A stretch of DNA of 64,000 nucleotides from Prosthecobacter sp. (GTDB lineage: Bacteria > Verrucomicrobiota > Verrucomicrobiia > Verrucomicrobiales > Verrucomicrobiaceae). A program made the translations under genes and the position numbers. Where the stretch lies: contig NZ_JACSRD010000284.1 in assembly GCF_014879935.1 (NCBI RefSeq), positions 1 to 64,000 of the forward strand, read 5' to 3'. This document shows, piece by piece, positions 28,803-36,371 of this stretch. The notes under the pieces were generated by a model, which searched no databases, was not told where the DNA came from, and worked only from the letters and a program-made list of their open reading frames with translations. Numbering within the stretch: the stretch's first letter is position 1; each line of letters opens with the position of its first letter.

Positions 28803-31800
28803 ATGCCCCTGAACACTCGCCACCTCGCCTTGGCTGGATTTGTCGTTGCCGCGTCCAGCCTCTCCGCCGCACCTGATTGGAAACAGGTGGAGTCCATGCT
28901 CGCCGCCAAATGCTACGAGTGCCACAACGCGGACAAAATGAAGGGCGACATCGATTTGAAGCAGTTCGCCGCGAATCCGGATGTGCCGGTGAATTTCAAG
29001 CTGTGGTCCGATGTGAAGGACACCATCGACAATGGCGACATGCCGCCGCGAAAGGCCAAGCAGCTCACCTCCGAGGAAAAAGCCGGCATCACCGGCTGGG
29101 TGCAGCACAACCTCGACGTGCTCGCGGAGGCTAAATCCGGCGACCCGGGCCCGGTGACGATGCGCCGCCTCACGAACGCGGAGTATGACAACACCCTCCG
29201 CGACCTCACCGGCCGCGACTACGCGCTGGCGAAAGAATTCCAAACCGACGGCGGCGGTGGCGAAGGCTTCACCAACACGGGCGACGTGCTCTTCATGAGC
29301 CCGGCGGCCATCGACAAGTATTTCGGTGCCGCGCGGAAACTCGCCGACCACGCCACGATCATGCCGGGCACGGGCATCGTGTTTCATCCGCAGCGCATCG
29401 GCCTGCGTGGACCAGAGCAGGTGAAGGCACAGGCGCAGCAGGGTCTCTACGTGTGGTATCAGCAGAAGGCCGCGCTACACCTGCCAAAGGACTTCGATCC
29501 GATGCGCGAGGGTGATTACATGCTCGCCTGCTGGAAGCACAAGAATGCCAAAACACCGCTCGACCAGCTCGCGAAGGACATGAAGCTCAGCATTCACTTC
29601 CTGAGCAACTGGTGGAACCTCGTGAACTCCACCGAGCCGAAAAGCCGCTACCTCGACCTCGTGCGCGTGCCTTGGCGTGAGCTGCCCGCCGATGAAAAAA
29701 CCGCGCACGAGCGCATCAAGGCCATCGAGGCCGATCTGCTGAGCTGGAACAACCCGAAGAAGCCCGGCAGCGGCGTGCAGCGCCAGCAGCAGGACAGTGA
29801 CGGCATTCGTCCCTATGTGATGCAGGGCCCGGTGAATGGCAAAACGCAGGTCCACCTGTGCTTTGGCGACACGGGCGACGGCAACAAAGGCGACATCGCC
29901 CTCGTGACTCAAATCGACTACCACATCGGCAAGCAGAAGCTCAATTACCTGACCTGGCTCGACAAGGCGCTCGCAGAAAAGCGTCAGCAAGTCGCTGCGA
30001 ACCCGCCACCACCAAATCTCGACGCCATCAAGGCCCGCCTCGCCGAATTGGAAAAGACGCGGGCGCTTTACGGCAAGCATCCGCAGCCCGGTCGCAGCAT
30101 CGAGCCAAACGTCCTCGCCTTTGCCGCGCCGCAGGTCGTGACGCTGCCTTTGCCGGAAGGCGCGAACTGGCTCCTGGCTCACGCACGCCTCGACATGCAA
30201 AATCCCGAGGTCGATGAGGCCACCATCCAATGGACCATGACCACGGGAACGCCGCGCGACGTGACGAAGATCATCCCCGGCGTGCTCACCATCTGGAAAC
30301 GCAGCACGAAAAAGTCCGGCGAGACGATGAACGACTTCAACAAGATGAAAACCGCCTTCCCGGACATGTTCGAGCGCCGGCTGGAGGAGGTCGCGAACAA
30401 TCTCTACCGCGGCGGCAAGCCGAACATCACCGTGTATTACTTCAGCGATGATCAGCTCGGCCAGCTCCTCGGCCAGCAGGACAAGGACACGCTGGCCGCC
30501 ATGAAGAAGGACTGGGGCTACAACGCCACTCCGAACCTCAACAAGCAGCAGCAGCAGGAATACGACGGCGCGTTGCTCTGGCACCTGCATGAGTTCGCGA
30601 AGAAGGCCTGGCGTCGGCCCCTCGCCGAGGACGAGACAAAAAAACTCGATGCGCTCTACTTCGCCAGCCGCGCGAAGGAGCTCGACCGCGAGTCCGCCGC
30701 GCGTGAGGTGCTCGTGCGCGTGCTCGTCTCGCCAAATTTCCTCTTCAAGGCCGAGACGCTGCCACCCATCGCCGACGCGAAGACCACCGAAGTTCCGCTC
30801 AATGCTCACGAGCTCGCCTCACGCCTCAGTTACTTCCTCTGGGCCTCGTTGCCGGACTGGCAGCTCCGCAAAGCCGCCGATGATGGCAGCTTGCTGAAGC
30901 CCGAAGTGCTCGCCGAGCACACAAAGCGCATGTTGCGCGATCCAAAGGCCACCGCGCTCGCGAAGGAATACGCGGGGCAATGGTTGAAGTTCAACGGCTT
31001 CGACGAGAAGAGCACTGTCGATGAGAAGAAGTTCCCGCAGTTCACGCCCGAACTGCGTGCCGACATGCAACGCGAGGCCGTGGAGTTCTTCGCGCATCTC
31101 GTGCGGGATGATCGCAGCGTCTCCGACATCATCAGCGGCGACTACACCTTCCTCAACGAACGCCTCGCGAAGCACTATGGCATCCCCGACGTCACCGGCG
31201 GCGACTTTCGCGAGGTCAAAGGCATCGCGCAGCATCATCGCGGCGGATTGCTCGGCATGGCCGCCATTTTGACCAAGACCTCCCGCCCGAACCGCACCAG
31301 CCCCGTCGTGCGCGGTGACTATCTTTATCAAGTCGTGCTCGGCATCGCCTCACCACCACCACCGCCGAACGTGCCGGAGCTCAAAGAAACCAGCAAGCCC
31401 TCCAGCCTGCGCGAGGCCCTCATGCAGCACCGCACGGACTCTGCCTGCGCCGTCTGCCATGAGCGCATCGACCCGCTCGGCTTCGCGTTGGAGAGCTTTG
31501 ACCCCATCGGCCGCTTCCGCGCCACCGACGACACCGGCGGCAAGATCGACGACACCGGCGAAATGACCGACGGCAGCAAGTTCACCGGCTTCACCGGCCT
31601 GCGCGATTACCTGAAGAAGAACGAAAGCCAGTTCCTCACCCAGCTCACCCGCAAGCTCCTCGGCTACGCCCTCGGCCGCCAGACCCTGCCCAGCGATAAA
31701 AAACTCCTCCAGCAGATGCAGGCCTCGCTCAAAGCCCAAAACGGCCACTTCTCCGCCGCCGTGCTCGAAATCGTGAAGAGCCGCCAGTTCCTGAATCGAC

Positions 31801-31832
31801 GCGCGGAGCCGCAGGTGGCGGGGAATCCGTGA
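28803..31832 (+). CDS. planctomycetal cytochrome with DUF1587/1592/1595/1588/1585
   Basis: A 1009-residue secreted protein starting MPLNTRHLALAGFVVAASSL (signal peptide). The haem motif CYECH is at 37-41. DUF1587 follows (RLTNAEYDNTLRDLTGRDYA). After a long insert come DUF1595/DUF1592 (FAKKAWRRPLAEDE, NAHELASRLSYFLWASLPD), DUF1588 (HHRGGLLGMAAILTKTSRPN, with CAVCHERIDPLGFALESFD, a second CxxCH) and DUF1585 at the end. The set is characteristic of Planctomycetes/Verrucomicrobia and presumed to be a multi-domain cytochrome oxidising a polymer or its products (inference). Confidence 0.95.
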   Translation: MPLNTRHLALAGFVVAASSLSAAPDWKQVESMLAAKCYECHNADKMKGDIDLKQFAANPDVPVNFKLWSDVKDTIDNGDMPPRKAKQLTSEEKAGITGWVQHNLDVLAEAKSGDPGPVTMRRLTNAEYDNTLRDLTGRDYALAKEFQTDGGGGEGFTNTGDVLFMSPAAIDKYFGAARKLADHATIMPGTGIVFHPQRIGLRGPEQVKAQAQQGLYVWYQQKAALHLPKDFDPMREGDYMLACWKHKNAKTPLDQLAKDMKLSIHFLSNWWNLVNSTEPKSRYLDLVRVPWRELPADEKTAHERIKAIEADLLSWNNPKKPGSGVQRQQQDSDGIRPYVMQGPVNGKTQVHLCFGDTGDGNKGDIALVTQIDYHIGKQKLNYLTWLDKALAEKRQQVAANPPPPNLDAIKARLAELEKTRALYGKHPQPGRSIEPNVLAFAAPQVVTLPLPEGANWLLAHARLDMQNPEVDEATIQWTMTTGTPRDVTKIIPGVLTIWKRSTKKSGETMNDFNKMKTAFPDMFERRLEEVANNLYRGGKPNITVYYFSDDQLGQLLGQQDKDTLAAMKKDWGYNATPNLNKQQQQEYDGALLWHLHEFAKKAWRRPLAEDETKKLDALYFASRAKELDRESAAREVLVRVLVSPNFLFKAETLPPIADAKTTEVPLNAHELASRLSYFLWASLPDWQLRKAADDGSLLKPEVLAEHTKRMLRDPKATALAKEYAGQWLKFNGFDEKSTVDEKKFPQFTPELRADMQREAVEFFAHLVRDDRSVSDIISGDYTFLNERLAKHYGIPDVTGGDFREVKGIAQHHRGGLLGMAAILTKTSRPNRTSPVVRGDYLYQVVLGIASPPPPPNVPELKETSKPSSLREALMQHRTDSACAVCHERIDPLGFALESFDPIGRFRATDDTGGKIDDTGEMTDGSKFTGFTGLRDYLKKNESQFLTQLTRKLLGYALGRQTLPSDKKLLQQMQASLKAQNGHFSAAVLEIVKSRQFLNRRAEPQVAGNP

Positions 31833-31918
31833 CGGTTGGGTTGGGTGTTAGTAGTCACTCGATTGCGATCACCTGAACCGGCGGATCATGTTCATTTGGG
31901 AACAAGATGCGCGAAGGG

Positions 31919-33217
31919 TCACTTCCCGATCTTGTACAGCGCCTTGTCCGTGCGGATGAACAGGGCGCTGCCGTCGGCGATGGGGCTGGCCATGATCGGG
32001 CCGTCGAGGGTGTTCTGGGCGAGGATTTTGAATTCTTTCGCGGCAGGAACGATCGTCACCACGCCTTCACGGCTGCAGAAGTAAAGTTTGCCATCTGCCA
32101 GGATCGGTGAGGCGCTGAATTTGCCGCCCAGTCGTTCGCGGTAGAGCGCCTCGCCCGTTTTCGTGTCCACGCAGCTCACGATGCCGCCGTCATCAATGTA
32201 GAACAGCAGGCCGTCGTGCAGCACGGGCGAGCACATCTTCGGGGCGTTCTTGTTGTTTCTCCACGTGACCTCAGGCGTCTTCACACCGGCATGTTTGAGT
32301 GCGATGACGGCTGATTTGCCGAAAGCGGTGCTGAAATAGATCTGTTGGTCGTCGGCGACGGGTACGGTGGACATGGAGAAGCCGAGCTCGCCATAATGGA
32401 TCTTCCACAGCTCCTGGCCGGTCTGCGGATGGTAGCCGTAGATGTTGTTGGCGGCGGAGCTGACGACCTGTGGCTGGCCGTTGATGGTGACGATGAGCGG
32501 CGTGCCATACGCCTTCCTTTGCTGTGGACGCGGGTCCATTTCGCCGCTGCGTGGTGTTTTCCACGCGAGCTTGCCGGTGTTCTTGTCGAAGGCGGCGATG
32601 AATTGCTGATCGCTGCCGTCGAAGTGGGCGATCAAACGGTCGCCGGACAGCACGGCGGTGGAACCAGGGCCGTTTTCGTGCATGACTTGCAGTTCCGCGT
32701 TCTTCCAGAGCAGCTTCAGCGTCTTGGTGTCGAGCGCCACGGTGCCAAACGAGCCGAAATGGGCATAGAGACGGCCTTCCTCGATCAGGGGCGTCGGGGA
32801 GGCATAGCTGTTGAGCTGGTGCGCCCACTGCGGGTCTTTGACGTTCAGCATTTCGATGTCGTGCAGCAGCTTCCCACTGTTTCCATCCACACAGAGAGCA
32901 TGCAGGCTCACCGAGGAGAGAACGACGAGCGGCTGGTCGCCAGTGTTCGATTCAAGGCGGCGCTGGGTCTCCTCCGGTGTCGCCGCCTTTTCGATGGCCG
33001 TGGTCATCCAGATCTGGCCGCCCCACATCACCGGTGTGGAGTGGCCGCGGCCGGGGAGCGGCGTCTTCCACGCCACATTGCTCGTCTCGCTCCACGTGTC
33101 CGGCAGTCCGGAAGCGCTCGCATGGCCTTGCGCCGATGGCCCGCGCCATTCGGGCCAGTTGGCAGCACAGCAGATGGAGACGGAAAACAGCAGCGGGAGG
33201 GCGGAACGATGGATCAT
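31919..33217 (-). CDS. PQQ-like beta-propeller secreted protein
   Basis: A 432-residue protein. Starting at MIHRSALPLLFSVSICCA gives a signal peptide; the longer frame upstream overlaps the divergent gene. It opens with WPEWRGPSAQGHA, the usual start of verrucomicrobial outer-membrane 'PQQ-binding-like' propellers, and has blade repeats such as AFDKNTGKLAWKT, YHPQTGQELWKIHYG and CVDTKTGEALYRERLGG. The eight-blade propeller probably acts as a binding platform rather than an enzyme; PQQ binding itself is not shown. Confidence 0.9.
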   Translation of the reverse strand: MIHRSALPLLFSVSICCAANWPEWRGPSAQGHASASGLPDTWSETSNVAWKTPLPGRGHSTPVMWGGQIWMTTAIEKAATPEETQRRLESNTGDQPLVVLSSVSLHALCVDGNSGKLLHDIEMLNVKDPQWAHQLNSYASPTPLIEEGRLYAHFGSFGTVALDTKTLKLLWKNAELQVMHENGPGSTAVLSGDRLIAHFDGSDQQFIAAFDKNTGKLAWKTPRSGEMDPRPQQRKAYGTPLIVTINGQPQVVSSAANNIYGYHPQTGQELWKIHYGELGFSMSTVPVADDQQIYFSTAFGKSAVIALKHAGVKTPEVTWRNNKNAPKMCSPVLHDGLLFYIDDGGIVSCVDTKTGEALYRERLGGKFSASPILADGKLYFCSREGVVTIVPAAKEFKILAQNTLDGPIMASPIADGSALFIRTDKALYKIGK

Positions 33218-33272
33218 GGGCGGGAAAAAAACGTGGCAGGGCGTCCCGAACTCTCTTTCACTTGCCGCCGCC

Positions 33273-34139
33273 ATGCGCATTCCGTTTTTCCTGCTTCTTC
33301 TCACCACGGCGCTTGTCGCACAGACACCGGCTCGGGAGGAATTCATCGAGGTGCGTCCCGGCACGCTGCCCGTCATCCTCACCGTCCCGCATGGCGGCAT
33401 GCTGAAGCCTGACAACGTGCTGGCCCGGCGTTACGGCGTCACCGGCATGGACGCCAACACGATTCCGCTCTCTGAAATGATCATGGAGGAGATGGAGGCC
33501 CGCTTCGGCGGCAGACCTCACGCCATCATCTCCCGGCTGCATCGGACGAAGCTGGACCCCAACCGCGAGATCAAGGAGGCGGCCCAGGGCGATCCCACGG
33601 CGGAGGCGGCGTGGCACCGGTTTCATGACGGCGCACGAAAAGCCTGCGAAGCCGTGATGAAAAGGCACGGCATGGGCCTGCTCCTCGACATTCACGGCCA
33701 TCGCCACATCGATCAGCGCGTGGAGCTGGGCTATCTTGTCAAAGCCGAGCAATTGAAGGCCAGCGACGCCGAATTGAACGCCGACGCGGCGCTGATCGCC
33801 TCCACCAGCATCCGCGATCTGGACAAACGTTCGCCGCAAACCTTCGCCCAATTGCTGCGGGGGCCACAGAGCCTGGGCGGGCTGCTGGAGCGTCACGGCG
33901 CCCGCTGCCTGCCGAGTCCGTCCAAGGCTTATCCTGGCCTCATGGCCGGCTACTTCAGCGGCGTCTATGATGTGGCCGCGCACGGCTCGCGCAACGGCGG
34001 CACGGTGAGCGCGATCCAGATCGAATGCCCCTGGAACAACGTGCGTGACCGCCCGGACAACCAGCGTCTCTTCGCCAGGGCGCTGGTGGAATCACTCGGT
34101 GTTTACTTCGAGGTCCACTTCGGCAAACGACTCCGCTGA
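33273..34139 (+). CDS. secreted N-formylglutamate amidohydrolase-like protein
   Basis: A 288-residue protein starting MRIPFFLLLLTTALVAQT (signal peptide). The metallo-amidohydrolase motifs are VPHGG (metal/active site near residue 40) and LLLDIHGHRHIDQRVELGY with the metal histidine. RLHRTKLDPNREIKEAA also fits the N-formylglutamate amidohydrolase/PGA-hydrolase fold. Because it is exported, the substrate is probably an extracellular amide rather than the cytosolic histidine-pathway intermediate. It points toward the amide-related cluster on the other strand but is convergent with it. Confidence 0.8.
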   Translation: MRIPFFLLLLTTALVAQTPAREEFIEVRPGTLPVILTVPHGGMLKPDNVLARRYGVTGMDANTIPLSEMIMEEMEARFGGRPHAIISRLHRTKLDPNREIKEAAQGDPTAEAAWHRFHDGARKACEAVMKRHGMGLLLDIHGHRHIDQRVELGYLVKAEQLKASDAELNADAALIASTSIRDLDKRSPQTFAQLLRGPQSLGGLLERHGARCLPSPSKAYPGLMAGYFSGVYDVAAHGSRNGGTVSAIQIECPWNNVRDRPDNQRLFARALVESLGVYFEVHFGKRLR

Positions 34140-34163
34140 TGACGGCCCCGCCGCCGCTGCGTC

Positions 34164-35633
34164 TCAGACCCGCCCGAGGGCCTCGCGAACTTGTGCCGGG
34201 GTGGTGACGGCCAGTCCGGTTGGGACGCGTTCATCCCGCGTTCCACGGCGATGCAGCCAGCCGAAGAATGCGGTGCTGCCCAGCAGCCCGGCATTGAAAG
34301 GCAGGCTGAGCGGCAGCAGGCCCACGCGCAGCAGCGCCTCCGTCAAAGGCGTGTGCAGCGCCGCCAGCACAAAGGTGACCAGCACGGTCCAGGCGAGCGT
34401 TCTCATGTTCAGCCGCAGATAGTGACCACCGAGCGCCAGGAACAGCACGATCACGTTCATGGAAAACGCCGGATCGCCAAACACCGGGAGCCAGGATGAT
34501 CCGGCCATGCACATCCCGACGGCCGCCAGGGCGATCAAGGCGCTCGTCCGCGAATGCCAGAGCACGCCGATGAAGAACCACAGCCAGCACAGCAACATGC
34601 GCGATGAGGTGAACTGCGCCGCCTGGCTCAGATGCTCATTCAGAAAGCCGCTCCAGGCCGTGGCCACCCGCTTCGCCTGCCCTTCCGGCAGAGTTCCAGC
34701 CAGGCCGGTGAAGGCGTCGGAAAAAAACGGGGCGCACAGCACCGCGGCGGTGAAGTGCCGCCGGGCTTCCCCAGGCTTGTTCTCGTTCATCGCACACCAG
34801 CCGAGGCCGTCCCACGAGTCGGCAAAGAAGGAGTCCAGTCCGACCGCCCGCTGAAAAGCGAGTCGCGCGTCTTCATAGCGTCCCTGGCGGAAGCGGCTCC
34901 AGCCCAGGCCGTCATAGGCGTCCGCCACGCCCCGCTTGAGGGAGAGAACTCGCGAAAAAGCCGTCTGCGCGCCCATTTGATCCCCCCGGCGGTACAAACT
35001 CCAGCCCAGGCCGGCGCAGCGATACGCCTCCGCCATGTCGGTGCTCAGTTCGGTGTTGAGGAAGTGCTTCTCCGCCTTTTCGAAGCGGTTCGTCACCAGC
35101 GCACGCCAGCCGCGTGTCAGCTCCGCGTCATGCACGCCGAAAAAGATCAATGCGAGCAACGCGGCCCACGTGGCGGCGATGTAGGGCAGGCTGAACAGCA
35201 CATACGGCGATCTCTTCTCATGCATGCGCTCCACCACCGGCACGAAGAAGAACGCCATCGCCAGACAGCCGAGCGCCGTGGCGGCCACCTGCGCCCAGAA
35301 CGGCACCTGCGGGAAAAAATGCCACAGTCCGCCGAGCAGCACTCCATTCACACTCACCAGGCCGCTTTTCAGCACGGTTTCGTCCCGTGCACGCCAGCGG
35401 GCAGCGGCCGACATCAGCAACGCCCCGCCCAGGCTCATCAGCGCCGACTCGACCGACAGGCAGAACAGTCCGATCAGCACGCACACACCCGTCACGCGGC
35501 TGCTGGCCGCCACGATCTGGCCGAAGCCACGCAGAGACTGGTCAAACACCGCCGCTGCCGCATGACGAATCACGAACGACAGGCCGCGGCCTTCATCATT
35601 CGTCGTGCTGCTTTCGTCGGGGTTCGCCATCAT
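34164..35633 (-). CDS. urea-transporter-fold protein with TPR domain between its two halves
   Basis: A 489-residue membrane protein. Residues 30-167 match the first half of the urea-transporter (UT) fold: RGFGQIVAASSRVTGVCVLI, then LKSGLVSVNGVLLG and a final helix PYIAATWAALLALIF. Residues 326-462 match the second half (LWFFIGVLWHSRTSALIAL, then FSMNVIVLFLALGG, and LPLSLPFNAG). Between them, 170-320 is a soluble TPR-like region (AEAYRCAGLGWSLYRRGD, ADAYDGLGWSRFRQGRYEDA, ADSWDGLGWCAMNENKPG). The usual UT link is short, so this insertion is unusual. Residues 8-26 look repeat-derived (TTNDE ... SFVIRH). It is the last gene of the PqqD/ATP-grasp cluster. Confidence 0.75.
   Translation of the reverse strand: MMANPDESSTTNDEGRGLSFVIRHAAAAVFDQSLRGFGQIVAASSRVTGVCVLIGLFCLSVESALMSLGGALLMSAAARWRARDETVLKSGLVSVNGVLLGGLWHFFPQVPFWAQVAATALGCLAMAFFFVPVVERMHEKRSPYVLFSLPYIAATWAALLALIFFGVHDAELTRGWRALVTNRFEKAEKHFLNTELSTDMAEAYRCAGLGWSLYRRGDQMGAQTAFSRVLSLKRGVADAYDGLGWSRFRQGRYEDARLAFQRAVGLDSFFADSWDGLGWCAMNENKPGEARRHFTAAVLCAPFFSDAFTGLAGTLPEGQAKRVATAWSGFLNEHLSQAAQFTSSRMLLCWLWFFIGVLWHSRTSALIALAAVGMCMAGSSWLPVFGDPAFSMNVIVLFLALGGHYLRLNMRTLAWTVLVTFVLAALHTPLTEALLRVGLLPLSLPFNAGLLGSTAFFGWLHRRGTRDERVPTGLAVTTPAQVREALGRV
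35561..35620. repeat. short repeat of the MTNDE/SFVIRH family at a gene start
   Basis: catgacgaatcacgaa and ttcatcattcgtcgtg are inverted partners around 35561-35604, similar to the hairpin inside ispG. They encode the first residues of the UT-TPR protein. Confidence 0.55.
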
Positions 35634-35715
35634 GGTGCCGGAGGAGTTTACGGCCCCGCCTGTGGCACTCTATGACGGGCGATGCCGCGCGGCAATGGCA
35701 GGAACACGGCATCGG

Positions 35716-36342
35716 TCACCGTGGCGGCGGACCGTGCGAGATGGCAAAGCCGTCTCTCACCAGATAGCCGTCCGGATTGATCTGCATCAGCCTTTCAAAC
35801 AGCGGCGCGGCCAGCCTCACCTGCCCCTGGGCGATGCGTGCCCAGCCCAGCCAGCTCATGGCGGTGGGGTCTTCCGGGTGCAGATGATGCGCACGGTCGA
35901 AGTAAGTCTCGGCTTTGCGGTGGTCGCCCTGATTGAAAAGCAGCTCCCCGGCGATCATCAGCAGTTTGAAATGGTATTGGTCGATGTTCAGGCCGTTGCG
36001 TGCCGCCGCCAGCGCCTCCTTCGGCTTTTGCATCTCGAGGGCGGTGTAAACGAGGCCGAGATGCGGCGTGACAGCACGCGGCTCCTGTTTCGCGGCGGTG
36101 ACGTAGAACTGCACGGCCTTCTCGAAATCCTTCGCCAGGTAGGACAGCCATCCGCCGCGGACCGCCGCCAGATAGGTCTCTCCTCCCGCGCTTTTGAATT
36201 CGAGCGTCTTCTTCAAAGCGGCGGCATAGTCCTGGTTTGACTCGTCAGCGAGCGACTGCTGCCAGAGCTCGGCGGCTTTTTGTGGATCGGCGCCACGGAC
36301 AAAGGCCGCGGCGAACAAGAGGAGGGCAATGGTCGTTTTCAT
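35716..36342 (-). CDS. secreted TPR protein
   Basis: A 208-residue protein starting MKTTIALLLFAAAFVRGA (signal peptide). About four TPR units follow: DYAAALKKTLEFKSAGGETY, DFEKAVQFYVTAAKQEPRAV, KPKEALAAARNGLNIDQYHF and DHRKAETYFDRAHHLHPEDP. It lies between two urea-transporter-fold genes in the same direction. It may be a periplasmic scaffold for the complex (inference). Confidence 0.85.
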   Translation of the reverse strand: MKTTIALLLFAAAFVRGADPQKAAELWQQSLADESNQDYAAALKKTLEFKSAGGETYLAAVRGGWLSYLAKDFEKAVQFYVTAAKQEPRAVTPHLGLVYTALEMQKPKEALAAARNGLNIDQYHFKLLMIAGELLFNQGDHRKAETYFDRAHHLHPEDPTAMSWLGWARIAQGQVRLAAPLFERLMQINPDGYLVRDGFAISHGPPPR

Positions 36343-36371
36343 GGAGGGCGAGAGGTGAAAAGGGAAGACGT

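Noticed and set aside
29475-30809. 444-codon minus-strand frame inside the DUF1592-type gene
   Set aside because: Antisense shadow of a gene with clear CxxCH and DUF motifs.
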